64,000 nt of DNA from Anaerobiospirillum sp. NML120449 (GCF_023051105.1 NZ_JALKIL010000008.1:62001-126000), one strand, 5' to 3'; counted from the first letter of the stretch, positions 1 to 9,285 are shown. The notes: generated from the sequence alone by a model not told the origin. Program-made: numbers and translations.

Positions 1-1241
1 CGGGCATTATGCTGGGCAGTTACACTGCTTATGGTCTGAGAGTCCATTCCCTGGAAATAACGTGCATGAATGTGGGAGCCGTCGACAGTATGCTTTTTGA
101 GCACACGCTCAAGCATTGCCTGGTCAAGCTCCTCAATACCAGTGGCTCCATTGTCGCGGCCACTCATAGCCTCAAGCTCAGCCTCTAAATCAGCCTGCTC
201 GGCACCACCCACAATAGTACTTACAGCACGGTCTTCACTGCTGACAAAAGCTGGCAGCTCAACTCCTGATGGATGCTTTTTGCCCTGAGCTTTAATCTGA
301 GCCTGAGCACTTTCAGCAGACAGTGAAACCTCGCCTCCTGCCGCAGCTGATGCAGGTGCAGGCTTATTCTCCTGCCCGCTGGTACTGGTATCAGAGCCGG
401 TCAGAGCTGCAAGTACAGCTGACTCAATATCGGTCACAGCCTCAGCTTTGCCAGAGGCCTGAGAACCTGATTTATCAGCAGCTCCGGCATCCTCTGCAGC
501 TGCATTGTCAGCGGCTGCAGCAGCTTTGGCTGCAGATGCAGTGGCGCCAGCCTGGCTGGTGGCAGCACTGGTCTTGCCCTGTCTGTAGCTCTCTTCGCCC
601 TCAATGGTTCTTGGAAGTACCGGATGGGAGTTGATAAAGGACTGGCGATCAAAAGAAGGATCGAGACGCTCGGTAAAAATAGAGTGATAGTAGTGATGGA
701 TGCTCTTGAGATCGCGGTTGTAAACACCGGTGCGGTACAGGTCAATGTAGTCACCCTGAGTAAGGGTGAGATCGGTAAAGATCTCAGGCTGCTCACTGGT
801 AATGAGAAATGCGAGCATATCCATGTAATGGAGGGAATTATGTACGTTGGAGCGTAGCTGATCGATGAGAATGCGCTGCTTCCACAGGCGGTTAACCTCA
901 AGAAGCAGTTCGTCGCGCTTGGTCTGCAGGCTGCGGGTATTGAAAATGAGATTGTCTTTGAGGGCGGCAGTAGCCTGGAAATAGGCTAGACGACAGCGCT
1001 GCTGATCCACTGAGGATGACAGAATTTCAATGTTGCGACGCAGCTGAACAAGACTGATGGCTCCCTGCTGGGCAGCAGATATGTGTGGAATGGCACCATC
1101 CACAAGATCCTGGGCCTTGTCCTGGATCTTGCCCATGTCTATATACAGGAAGAAAGACAAAAAGATCGAGAGCACCATTACAGGCAGAATACATACTCTG
1201 GTCAGGTCGCTGATCTTTTTGATTTGCAAAAAGCTGTTCAC
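1..1241 (-). CDS. Membrane-anchored sensor-like protein, partial (C-terminus outside window)
   Basis: An open frame runs from a GTG at 1241 to the left edge with no stop, giving 413 codons. The GTG follows a GGAGAG Shine-Dalgarno by about 7 nt, and an in-frame stop lies just upstream, so this start is well supported. After about 15 polar residues comes one hydrophobic segment (roughly residues 17-36), then a long polar helical region (to about 200) typical of the periplasmic sensing part of histidine kinases or chemoreceptors. Residues about 235-330 are a low-complexity Ala/Ser/Gly/Glu stretch. The remaining residues match no family I can name, and no kinase or MCP signalling module is present before the edge. 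Family assignment is inference from topology only. The long Ala-rich insert recurs in other proteins of this window. Confidence 0.7.
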   Translation of the reverse strand, partial: MNSFLQIKKISDLTRVCILPVMVLSIFLSFFLYIDMGKIQDKAQDLVDGAIPHISAAQQGAISLVQLRRNIEILSSSVDQQRCRLAYFQATAALKDNLIFNTRSLQTKRDELLLEVNRLWKQRILIDQLRSNVHNSLHYMDMLAFLITSEQPEIFTDLTLTQGDYIDLYRTGVYNRDLKSIHHYYHSIFTERLDPSFDRQSFINSHPVLPRTIEGEESYRQGKTSAATSQAGATASAAKAAAAADNAAAEDAGAADKSGSQASGKAEAVTDIESAVLAALTGSDTSTSGQENKPAPASAAAGGEVSLSAESAQAQIKAQGKKHPSGVELPAFVSSEDRAVSTIVGGAEQADLEAELEAMSGRDNGATGIEELDQAMLERVLKKHTVDGSHIHARYFQGMDSQTISSVTAQHNA

Positions 1242-2458
1242 AAAGTTCTCTCCGCACTACCGGCAGTGCAAGTTCTCTTGCGTCAGTAATTGTTAATTCA
1301 CTATCTGTCTGGATACAGCTCTGCACATTGCAGGCCAGCTCCAGACTCGATTATCAAGTTCAGGAATTTAAGGTACCGCCGCCTTTTACCTTATGTCATC
1401 GTTTGCATTAATCATAAGTCTTATCCGCAGACAGCTCCACAGCTGCATCTTACGGAGTCGGCAGACATTTTCTGTTACGCACAAAGTGCAGGATTCTGAC
1501 CCCATAGCAGGCATTTATATAGCTCGATACGCTCTGCAAAAGTAAGGTACAGCAGGCATCGTCCTGTGTTCAAACCGGGAACAGCAGTCTTTTTCTACGG
1601 GGGAATACCCCATCAACTATGACCGCAGAAGATGCTTGAAAAGAGCCGGTGGTATAGAAGATACAGGTGGCATGAACTGTCCGGCCCGGGCATATATTCA
1701 GGATTAAGGACAGTTAGTTTCCTTTCTGTGATGGCTAAACGGGATTATTCAGATTTACAGGTCAGATATGGTTTGATCAGGCAGGTGCTAATCAGGATTA
1801 AAGGCATCAGACGAAATAAAACAGAATTTACAAACGGAGTGATGTCCTGAACTGCGTCCCCCTGCTTAACTGCAAAGGCCTGAAAATTCCCCTTGCAGCA
1901 AACTCCCGAGAATAAAAACCCAGTTTATTAATTCTGGCTAAAAGCTGATGTGACCTGAGTTGCAAATTCTTAATATGCAAAAGTTTACACATAAATTAAT
2001 TTTGCTCAAGTACAGTACCAGGCCACTGTTATTACCATGCTCTCTGTCCACCAGGCATACAGAACAGGCAATGACGGCCATTTGCCATGAATATGTCCAT
2101 GACATCTGACCTTATAAGCCGTAAAACTCCTTTATCAGCTCAATTCCACAGCTTATAACCATCATGCACCTGCCTGAGCCCCCAGTATCATGGACAGGAT
2201 GAGCCAGCTGAACTGGCCCATACTGCAGCGCTCCATGCCTGACCATGATGCAATGCCATGGCTGACTATGATGAGGTGCACATGCCTGCCATGATGCAAT
2301 GCCATGGCTGGCCATGATAAGGTGCACATGCCTGGCCATGATGCAATGCCATGGCTGACCTCACAGATCACCACTATGGCAGGTGTGCTCAGTCAGTGGC
2401 TCAGCATGCCAGGAGCGCGGACTGCGCGCCTGACAGAGTCATGCCGGGCCTGGGCAGG
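1242..2458. other. Non-coding stretch between sensor-like gene and truB
   Basis: About 1.2 kb with no credible gene. Small open frames here lack ribosome binding sites and recognisable products. The right part (2240-2361) holds tandem repeats. The centre is moderately AT-rich and may carry the promoter of the leftward sensor-like gene, but no convincing -35/-10 pair was found. Confidence 0.5.
2240..2361. repeat. 46-47 bp direct repeat, about 2.6 copies
   Basis: A unit containing CATGATGCAATGCCATGGCTG-like sequence starts near 2244, 2290 and 2337 (periods 46 and 47). Each unit holds the palindrome GCCATGGC and short CATGCCTG/CATGATG words. It sits just downstream of truB. Function unknown. 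Confidence 0.75.
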
Positions 2459-3448
2459 CTATTTGACGCTGCCGGCCTTTTCCTGAGCGCGGAACTCTCG
2501 GAAGAGATCCGGGTCCATGAGGCGCTTAGGTACCAGGATATTGTCCTGAGTAAAGTAGCAGACGCCCATAAAGTAGTTGTTATAACGTACCTGTACCGGC
2601 TCTTCAGGCTTGATGCCCGGAGTGCACAGAATCTGGCCCTTAAACTCAGGCCCCTGGCGGACGCCGTTGCTCAGCGGCTCGGCTACGGATAAAGGAATGT
2701 CTACACGTGGCAGATTATCAAGGGCATCGGCAACAGAAATCAGGCGCTCATCGAGACTTGAAAAGTCAAGCTTGTCCTCACGTGATGAAGCCAGCTGCTG
2801 CAGATCTTCAAGGGTAGTCATGTGACCTGCTGGCAGGCCCTCAACAAACGTACGGCGCAGGTGGGTAACGTAGGCTCCGCAGCCCAGAGCCTCGCCAATG
2901 TCGGCAATAAGAGTACGGATATAGGTACCCTTGGAGCAGTAGACTTCAACCTTGAAGGTAGTAGCGGTCTTTTCCAGCAGGTGCAGTTCGTGAATGACGA
3001 CCTCACGCTTTGGAATCTCCACTTCGTCTTCAAGGCCCTGACGGGCATATTTGTACAGAGGTTTGCCATCGACTTTAATGGCTGAGTAGATAGGTGGGAC
3101 CTGGGTTATTGGACCACGGAACTGGCTGAGCACCTCCTCAATACGATCTGAGGCACCGGTCGGGTCACGCTCAAGCACTACTGTACCCTCACGGTCACCT
3201 GTAGTGGTCACCACACCCAGGGTACCCTCGGCCAGATAACGCTTGTTACCTTCAAGGAAGAAAGAAGAAAACTTGGCAGCCTCGCCCAGACAAATCGGCA
3301 GCAGTCCGGATGCCAGCGGATCAAGAGCGCCAGTGTGGCCGCCCTTCTGAGCTTTAAAGATAGCGCGACACTTTACCAGGGCAGTGGATGAGGAAATACC
3401 CTCAGGCTTGTCCAGAAGAAAGATGCCATTAATCTTGCGCTTTGCCAT
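2459..3448 (-). CDS. truB: tRNA pseudouridine(55) synthase TruB
   Basis: Converts U55 of the T-loop of tRNAs to pseudouridine. The protein is 329 residues, slightly longer than the usual 300-315. Near the N-terminus it has the TruB sequence GHTGALDPLASGLLP, whose Asp is the catalytic nucleophile, followed by the PPIYSAIKVDGKPLYKYAR and CSKGTYIRTL blocks. The C-terminal PUA-like region is present. The start ATG at 3448 (MAKRKINGIF) is the family start, with only a weak GGTGA upstream. In many gammaproteobacteria truB lies in the nusA-infB-rbfA-truB-rpsO operon. Here it stands alone, with long gaps on both sides and no rbfA or rpsO next to it. Identification is secure; the isolated context is directly visible. 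Confidence 0.97.
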   Translation of the reverse strand: MAKRKINGIFLLDKPEGISSSTALVKCRAIFKAQKGGHTGALDPLASGLLPICLGEAAKFSSFFLEGNKRYLAEGTLGVVTTTGDREGTVVLERDPTGASDRIEEVLSQFRGPITQVPPIYSAIKVDGKPLYKYARQGLEDEVEIPKREVVIHELHLLEKTATTFKVEVYCSKGTYIRTLIADIGEALGCGAYVTHLRRTFVEGLPAGHMTTLEDLQQLASSREDKLDFSSLDERLISVADALDNLPRVDIPLSVAEPLSNGVRQGPEFKGQILCTPGIKPEEPVQVRYNNYFMGVCYFTQDNILVPKRLMDPDLFREFRAQEKAGSVK

Positions 3449-4243
3449 AGAAGGTCACCAAAGAACTAATCGATAACAGAAAAAACTTATCCCGCAAAAT
3501 CCGGGAGAATCACATCACTTTGCCGTAAGGATGCCTCAACAGACAGGTTCTGTCCTTAAGCAAGCTCAATCAATGAAATGTATTGTTTTACCGGGCCCGT
3601 GGCCCATAATTCATAACGCTGTCTGAGTGCAGGATAAACATCCCAGGCTGCCTGTGCAGCTGCTGACAGACTAAGCTGACATGCAATGGCTGGTAGACAC
3701 TGCCTCCAGCACTGCCGCCAGCACCGCCTCAATGGCGCTCCGGCTCTGCTGTCAGGCAGGTCAGGCCCGGTTATGAAAAAAGCATGTGACCGGCCGAAAT
3801 ATCAGCTGACTTATGCGGCCCCAGTCTGAACCTAACTTGCCGGAAAATACTGTCGCCCCTGCGCTTCAGGTATGCGATGGCAAAAGCCTGTAAAGCCCTC
3901 AGGCAGCCGCAGTATGCGGTCTTTTGCAGCTGGTCAGCTGCCGGAAGCCAAAGTGCGCACATTGTATCATAGTGGCAAAATGATTAATGTCCGAACGCCG
4001 CACTGGAAGCCAGCTACGTCAGCGCACAAAAGCCATTCATGGCACCACAGGACTGTAAACAGTAAGGCATTCCTGCCGTCCCAGGCAGCCTGCTGGCCTT
4101 ACTCTGACTCTGTCCAGAGTGAGACTCCATACGATACGTCGGGGACTGCTGCAGATGAATGCAAAGACCTCAGAGTGGCAGTTGCATGACTGGCCGGATC
4201 CATGGGTCTGCGCATGCTGCGCTGGTGCTGATGCATGCAGTGC
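3449..4243. other. Non-coding stretch between truB and ffs
   Basis: About 0.8 kb without a supported gene. It must hold the truB promoter (minus strand). Open frames on both strands are short, overlapping and without ribosome binding sites. Confidence 0.5.
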
Positions 4244-4272
4244 TTGCCAATCAGAGGATAATCTATTATCAT
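4244..4272 (+). promoter_or_regulatory. Likely sigma70 promoter of ffs
   Basis: TTGCCA (4244-4249), a 17-bp spacer and TATCAT (4267-4272) lie upstream of the 4.5S RNA. A transcript starting near 4280 would carry a short 5' leader before the mature end at 4289. That fits the known RNase P processing of the E. coli 4.5S precursor. Confidence 0.6.
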
Positions 4273-4288
4273 ACCGGCACAATGTTAT

Positions 4289-4397
4289 GGGGGTGCTAGC
4301 CCTCTCGTACTTGTTCTCAGATCAACCCGGTCAGGTCCGGAAGGAAGCAGCCAAATTTGAGTAATGAGGTACCGAGATTAAGTTAGTGCTCCCGCCC
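4289..4397 (+). ncRNA. ffs: Signal recognition particle 4.5S RNA
   Basis: The RNA component of the bacterial SRP, which binds Ffh and targets inner-membrane proteins. The apical signature GTCAGGTCCGGAAGGAAGC, near identical to E. coli, lies at about 4332-4350. The ends form a long terminal helix: the first 12 nt (GGGGGTGCTAGC) pair with GTTAGTGCTCCC near the 3' end, with G-U pairs allowed, and the RNA closes with a CCCGCCC tail like the E. coli CCCCCACCC end. Length is about 109 nt against 114 in E. coli. An intrinsic terminator follows at once. Exact mature ends are inferred from the pairing. Confidence 0.96.
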
Positions 4398-4400
4398 ATG

Positions 4401-4424
4401 AAGACGCATTTGCGTCTTTTTTCG
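4401..4424 (+). terminator. Intrinsic terminator of ffs
   Basis: AAGACGCA and TGCGTCTT form a perfect 8-bp stem with a 2-nt loop, running straight into TTTTTTCG. It lies 4 nt after the mature 3' end of the 4.5S RNA. Confidence 0.93.
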
Positions 4425-5107
4425 TTTCTGGGCCATGCACTTTGCGCCCGACTCACTATCTCCCGGCCAGCTCAGGCTGCTATGCTTCCGGCAACTCCCC
4501 TCTCCAGGCCAGCTAAGGCTACACCGATCTATACAGCTCCACTGTCCTGCCAACAGGCTGCCCTGTTCCCTGCAAATCAACTTTCCCGACCAGCACAGGC
4601 TGACGTGCTCCATGCCTGGCCCCACTCCATTCACAATGGTCATCAACTCCAGCCTCATGGCCTAATTCTTTGCCTGCCTGTCATTGAATGTCCTGCAGCT
4701 CAGTGCTCGCGCCCTCCCTGTTCAGAGCGGGCATACGTCTTTGTAACGCGTGTTTTGTCAACAACTGAGAATCTTGCTGCAATCTGCCCTCAGGTCATAA
4801 TCGTTGACCATAATTGTTGCCGTGCATCCGGGCCTGAGTCTGCGCCCTGCTTTTCGTCTTTAGCGCCTGTCTTTGCTATCATAGGGCCCAGCTGTCAGCA
4901 GCTGCCCTTTAAGCAGCCTATGCTGTCATGTATAAGCCTTTACGGGCATTATCAGCCCAACGCTTCCAGTAGCGCCTATGGTGCGCCTCATGCGCTGCGA
5001 CCGTAACTGCACTTGTTGTGGCGGCAGCGCAGGCTGCGGCGGCAGCGGCCCTGGCTGCAGCATGCTGCAGATGCAGCGGGCTGTAACTGTCCCATGTTCC
5101 GGTACGA
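4425..5107. other. Non-coding stretch between ffs and the AAA-like gene
   Basis: About 0.7 kb. Open frames here (up to about 200 codons on +) are Pro/Ala/Leu-rich, lack ribosome binding sites and continue from the ffs terminator, so they are not credible. Composition is GC-rich with many CAGGCT/CAGCTC words. The end is rich in GCGGCAGC and CTGCAG words. Confidence 0.5.
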
Positions 5108-6421
5108 GTGTCTTTCATGGAAAATGTAAATTCACGTGGTAACTCCCATCTTCATGAGGTTATCTTTGCTGACCGTCATTACATCAGCAAGCTTGAGCAG
5201 ATCCAAAACTTCATGCGCCATCTTGAGCATGGGCAGCGTAATCCACGCCAGAATATCTTCATGCTGATTCGTCCTCGTGGCTTTGGTGTATCCCTTGCCA
5301 GTGAGGCCCTTGAATACCTCTACCGCCGTGATGAACTGCTTATCGACCACCTTTCGAGCAAGGCTGAGAGTTCCCTTAATCTCGATAACATAGGTGAGTA
5401 TCCGGTACTGCACTTCAGCTTTTCCCGCGTTAAGGCCAACTCCTTTAATGACATTGTCAAAGTGCTCTTTGATACCGTACAGAGCCTGATCTGGGAGCAT
5501 CACGTCAAGATCAAGACCGATGCAGGCAAGGATCTGCGCATGCAGATGCTGCAGCTTATCCGCACCATCAGCGATCGTGATGGCCGTCCGGTAGTTGCTC
5601 TCTTTGACAATTACGACATGCCTATCATGCTCATCAGCCGCCTTGAAAATGAGCAGGAACGTCAGCAGTGCCTTGCCCTGTATTTTGAGATGCTCAATGC
5701 ATTCCGTCAGGCTGGTGACCGGGTGCGCTTCTGTCTTCTGACCGGCCACGTCAAATTCCCTCTGAGTACCAATATGTCCGAGGGTCTGCCTCATGTGGTT
5801 GACCTGTCTTTCAGTGATATTGCAGCTGACCTGGCCGGCTTTACCATTGAGGAAATCAAAAACACCTATGGTGAGGATCTGGCCCGTATTGCTCCTCAAC
5901 AGGGTGTAACCGTAGCCGAGTATCTGGACACCCTTGAAAAGTGCTATGGCGGCTTCGTCTTCTCCGACCGCATGATCAAGGTGCTCTGCCCTTTCTCTGT
6001 AACCCGCGCCCTTGATAATGGCGGCGATCTGTATGCCTACAGCTGCGACAACAACTACGTGTTCCTGCAAAGCGCCCTGGACCGTGAAAAGCCTGACCTC
6101 TCCTGGCTTATCGAAAAGGACGGTCAGGATCAGCTGCTGCTTGAGGAAGTAAGCCTCAATCCAGAGGGCAAGGAGTTTGGCTCACTGCTGATTCAGCAGG
6201 GGCTTATCTCGGTCAACAAGGTTACCTTTGCTGACCGCTCCCACTCTCTTTCATGGCGCTACAAATACGGCTTTACCAATGTTGAAATGCGCCGTATATT
6301 CCAGATGCTCACAGGTATCTCTCACCCTGACCTGCGCGATCTGCCAATCAACACCCGCGTATTTGACGCCGGTGAAGAGGAATACCTCATTACCCGTGAC
6401 GAGCCCCAGGCAGCCAAATAG
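5108..6421 (+). CDS. AAA-ATPase-like protein (PF09820 type) with degenerate Walker motifs
   Basis: 437 residues resembling the N-terminal AAA-ATPase-like domain found with DUF1703 nuclease-like tails in gut bacteria. The family's P-loop, normally RPRRFGKSL, reads RPRGFGVSL here, so the Walker A lysine is Val. The Walker B, normally LIDEYDKP, reads LFDNYDMP, so the catalytic Glu is Asn. The following sensor-like blocks (LTGHVKFP, LSFSD) are recognisable. The C-terminal PD-(D/E)XK-like nuclease module is absent; the chain ends after a winged-helix-like stretch and an acidic tail. A second in-frame ATG (MENVNS, three codons in) is an alternative start; neither has a strong Shine-Dalgarno. The frame is intact and codon use is ordinary, so I infer a functional non-hydrolysing relative rather than a decayed gene. 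Confidence 0.8.
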   Translation: MSFMENVNSRGNSHLHEVIFADRHYISKLEQIQNFMRHLEHGQRNPRQNIFMLIRPRGFGVSLASEALEYLYRRDELLIDHLSSKAESSLNLDNIGEYPVLHFSFSRVKANSFNDIVKVLFDTVQSLIWEHHVKIKTDAGKDLRMQMLQLIRTISDRDGRPVVALFDNYDMPIMLISRLENEQERQQCLALYFEMLNAFRQAGDRVRFCLLTGHVKFPLSTNMSEGLPHVVDLSFSDIAADLAGFTIEEIKNTYGEDLARIAPQQGVTVAEYLDTLEKCYGGFVFSDRMIKVLCPFSVTRALDNGGDLYAYSCDNNYVFLQSALDREKPDLSWLIEKDGQDQLLLEEVSLNPEGKEFGSLLIQQGLISVNKVTFADRSHSLSWRYKYGFTNVEMRRIFQMLTGISHPDLRDLPINTRVFDAGEEEYLITRDEPQAAK

Positions 6422-7156
6422 CCGCCTGACATGCTGATAATTCAGCAGAGCAGCCCACCAGGTCCCTGAGCTGACTCTGCCTGAATCTGCAGCCCTGACC
6501 CCAAAGCTAATTGAGAAGCGATGCAACCAGAGCCACAGATCGGATTGAGCTTCTTCTGCAGCCACGGCCCCTGAGTCAACTGATCTGCTGCTGCCGCCAT
6601 GGCATCAAAGCAGACTCTGCCCGCATCAGCAGCCCTGAGGATGAAGGTATCAGCAGCGCCAACATTAGTCCTGCGTACCTGCTGGGCTGCAAATAACAGA
6701 AAATGTGTCTGTCCAGTTGATGATATCTGTGCAACAATGCACCTCTCCAGTCCGCGCAGTGCTATGATCTGGTGCGACTGCACCAGTTAACGCTGAACGA
6801 TACTGCCATGAGCACTCCCTTCCCGAGTGACATACCAGAACAGTATGTGATACAGCGATGCAGTGCTTTACTGTGATGGATTGAGATTATGCAGCTGCCT
6901 TGGATGCAGCTCTGGCTGCAGCCTTACCCCCAACTTCAGGCTGACAGATACGCTCAGTGACTGGCGTGTCGCCAGAGTGACTGACCGTCGCCTGAGTTAC
7001 TGGCATGTCGCATGAACGGCGTGCAGACAGCCCCGGGCAGCTGCAGTATGATACCGCCGTCAGCACCGGCCTTACAGAACCTGATATCAGTGACGGACTG
7101 CCCTGCAGCCCTGATACAGACATGATTTTTCGTGCTAACACAAAAGGTAAAATTCG
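6422..7156. other. Non-coding stretch before the NlpE-like gene
   Basis: About 0.7 kb with no supported gene. It holds a three-copy 20-bp repeat (6957-7016) and many CTGCAG/CAGCAG words. The promoter of the lipoprotein gene is presumably near the AT-rich end (7120-7150). Confidence 0.5.
6957..7016. repeat. 20-bp degenerate tandem repeat, 3 copies
   Basis: Three consecutive units of about 20 bp follow the pattern GTGACTGGCGTGTCGCCAGA, with substitutions in copies 2 and 3. It lies 140 bp upstream of the NlpE-like gene. Function unknown. Confidence 0.65.
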
Positions 7157-7795
7157 ATGAATAAGATCAACGTGACTCTGGCTGCTGCAGCTGTAATGCT
7201 CAGCATGACTGCCTGTAACGACAACACCAAGAAAGATGCTGCCGCTGAGCCAGCCAAGACCGAAGCTGTCCAGACTGTAGATGCTGCCAAGACCACTGAG
7301 CCAGCTCAGGGTGCCGAGGCCGCACAGGGCGCAGAAGCTGCACAGACCGCCGAGCCAGGCAAGGAAGGTGAGGCTGCTCAGGCACCTGAGGCCGATGCTG
7401 CCAAGGACACCGAATCTGCCGAGGCTGCTGAGCCAGCCAAAGACGGCGATGCTGCCAAGGACGGCGAAGCAGCCAAGACTGATGCAGCTGTGATGACTGG
7501 TACTTTTGAGGGTGTACTGCCAGCCGCCTCCTCTGAGGGTATTCGCGCCTCTCTGACCGTAAATGCAGATGGCACCTATACCTACAAGACAGAGTACATT
7601 GGTGAAAAGGATGCCAACTTTGAGGCCAGCGGTGTTTATAACAAGATTGGCGACGACCTCATTGAGCTGGTTACCCCATCCTCAGGCGAGAAGACCTACT
7701 TCAAGCGTGTTGAAACCGGCTACATGCTCTCTGACAGCAAGGGTACTGTTAATGACGGTGAGCTTGCTGACCAGTACATTCTCAAGGCACGCTAA
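7157..7795 (+). CDS. NlpE-like outer-membrane lipoprotein lacking the CXXC motif
   Basis: 212 residues with a lipoprotein signal (hydrophobic core, then SMTAC, lipidated Cys20) and AAAGG upstream of the ATG. Residues about 24-112 are a low-complexity Ala/Glu/Lys/Pro linker made of AEAAQ/AEPAK/GDAAK units. The remaining 100 residues resemble the NlpE N-terminal domain (PF04170): GTFEGVLP, then EGIRASLTVNADGTYTYKTEY, then a SGVY strand and a LADQYIL end. In canonical NlpE the segment after GVLP contains Cys-Ala-Asp-Cys. Here it reads AASS, so the metal/redox Cys pair is missing. NlpE senses surface contact and envelope stress through Cpx in E. coli; whether this homologue signals is unknown. 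The gene stands alone, with a terminator 170 bp downstream. Confidence 0.8.
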   Translation: MNKINVTLAAAAVMLSMTACNDNTKKDAAAEPAKTEAVQTVDAAKTTEPAQGAEAAQGAEAAQTAEPGKEGEAAQAPEADAAKDTESAEAAEPAKDGDAAKDGEAAKTDAAVMTGTFEGVLPAASSEGIRASLTVNADGTYTYKTEYIGEKDANFEASGVYNKIGDDLIELVTPSSGEKTYFKRVETGYMLSDSKGTVNDGELADQYILKAR

Positions 7796-7962
7796 TTTTC
7801 CTGCACCTGCAGCCTGAAGCCTGCAGCTGCGCTGCATGCACTTCTGACTGCAGCCAGGCTGCATGTACTGCAGGCTGTATGGCCCTGCAAAAGCCAGGAA
7901 GCCCGCAGGCCGTGGCACAGGACACCATCAGCATGGCGTGCTCCTTACCATGGCCTGTTACG

Positions 7963-8004
7963 ACAAAGCCCGCATGGCTCAATACGAGCATGCGGGCTTT
8001 GTTA
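7963..8004. terminator. Intrinsic terminator, probably bidirectional
   Basis: ACAAAGCCCGCATG (7963-7976) pairs perfectly with CATGCGGGCTTTGT (7989-8002) around a 12-nt loop. It lies between the rightward NlpE-like gene and the leftward two-helix membrane protein. It belongs to a terminator family with ACAAAGCCC arms seen repeatedly in this window. Confidence 0.85.
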
Positions 8005-8303
8005 TTTGTAACCAGGCATGGTACAGCCATGCCTGTCAGGCTCAGACCTGGCAGTCAACCCCAGGCAAGGCTGTCCGACCCATTAGGCTTGCGCTCATGA
8101 GAAGCGCTTTGTACCTGTCAGTTGGAGCTGCAGTAGTCCAGTGCCTGGCAGCCGGGGTGCAGTGGCATACCTGGCAGCCAGCGCTGCTGGAGCTGCAGGA
8201 ATCCTGTGCCTGGCAGCTGGGGGCAGGGGCATGCATGGCACTCATGGCTGCAGGGGCATGCCTGGACGCCAGCGCTGCTGGAGCTGCAGGAGTCCTGAGC
8301 CTG

Positions 8304-9089
8304 TCAGTCATGGCTGCGAGCATCGTGCGCCTGGCACTGTGAAGCTGTTGAGCCTGTGTCCGGCGGGCTGGCACTGTCTGCAGCAGCTGAGCTCATGGAG
8401 CTGGCTCCTGAGGCAAAGATTTTTCCTACCGGGATACGGGACGATACTGTCTGGTAGGCTGATTTGTCATCGACTGTATACAGATGATTCTTTTTACGGT
8501 GCGGGAATACCCGACCTACATGGTCCGGTATGAAGCAGATTTTGCGTGCCGGTACCGCAGCGGTGAGGAAAAAGCGCGGATTTTCCGTGCCCGTCTCCTT
8601 GTAGATAACAGCATAGCGGCAAAAGCCATGCGGTCCCTGTCCCATAATGCGGCTTAGCAGCGACATCATATAGTCACCAAAGCCCATGTTCATATCAAGG
8701 CAGACCACGGCATAAGCCTCAGCCACTATGGGAGCCCTGTCACTTCTGAGCTTTGCTCTGAGTCTCAGGAAGTACAGATAGCGCATCAGATAGACAAAGG
8801 CATAGAAAAGCAGCAGATACATGAGGCTGAGCAGCAGAATACGCATGGAGCTGCTGATACCCTCATGATGCAAATCGCCCATGGCTGAATCAATTTCGGC
8901 AACAGGATTGCCCGGCATGCCCGGAGGCAGACCGAAAAGCAGCAATGCAGCAATCAGAGCAAGGTAAAACTTAAGCCCCAGACGGCGCTGACAAACGGTA
9001 TCAACAATGTTGAAGTCAAAACGCACTCCGGCCTTGAGCAGATAAGACTGCAGATACTGATGGTCAAGAGGTGTTTTTTTAAGTGCCAC
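8304..9089 (-). CDS. Predicted two-helix membrane protein, function unknown
   Basis: 261 residues from a GTG at 9089, with AAGGA about 9 nt upstream. Two hydrophobic segments are clear: about residues 39-58 (LKFYLALIAALLLFGLP) and about 83-110 (ILLLSLMYLLLFYAFVYLM). They are separated by a short acidic loop. Residues 115-225 look like a folded cytoplasmic domain (GFGDYMMSLLSRIMG, PARKICFIPDHVGRVFPHRK). The last 35 residues are a Ser/Ala/Asp-rich disordered tail that may be an expansion, since a stop could occur earlier without loss of the domain. I do not recognise the family. It is monocistronic, with long non-coding gaps on both sides. Confidence 0.6.
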   Translation of the reverse strand: MALKKTPLDHQYLQSYLLKAGVRFDFNIVDTVCQRRLGLKFYLALIAALLLFGLPPGMPGNPVAEIDSAMGDLHHEGISSSMRILLLSLMYLLLFYAFVYLMRYLYFLRLRAKLRSDRAPIVAEAYAVVCLDMNMGFGDYMMSLLSRIMGQGPHGFCRYAVIYKETGTENPRFFLTAAVPARKICFIPDHVGRVFPHRKKNHLYTVDDKSAYQTVSSRIPVGKIFASGASSMSSAAADSASPPDTGSTASQCQAHDARSHD

Positions 9090-9231
9090 TGAGGTAATCC
9101 TTCAGAAAACATCTAACCGGAAACTAAAGATGGTACTGCCAGCACCGGCTGGCAACAGCACTGCAGCTGCCGCGCCTGAGGCTCTGGCAGCATTGCCTGC
9201 CGCAGCATGCAAAACAGCGTGCTCCGCCACA

Positions 9232-9285
9232 TGCAAAACCGCATGCCCGGCCCCGGCAAAACCGCATGCCCGGCCCCGGCAAAAC
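9232..9285. repeat. 23-bp tandem repeat, about 2.3 copies
   Basis: Two adjacent copies of a CAAAACCGCATGCCCGGCC-like unit plus a partial third, each containing GCATGC and GGCCCCGG-like words. It lies upstream of the 8304-9089 gene. Function unknown. Confidence 0.6.

Noticed and set aside
4386-5006. 206-codon + frame after ffs
   Set aside because: It begins inside the 3' end of the 4.5S RNA and crosses its terminator; the composition is Pro/Leu/Ala low complexity with no ribosome binding site.
5132-6070. 312-codon open frame antisense to the AAA-like gene
   Set aside because: It lies wholly inside the + gene, has no ribosome binding site or recognisable product, and is explained by the codon bias of the real frame.
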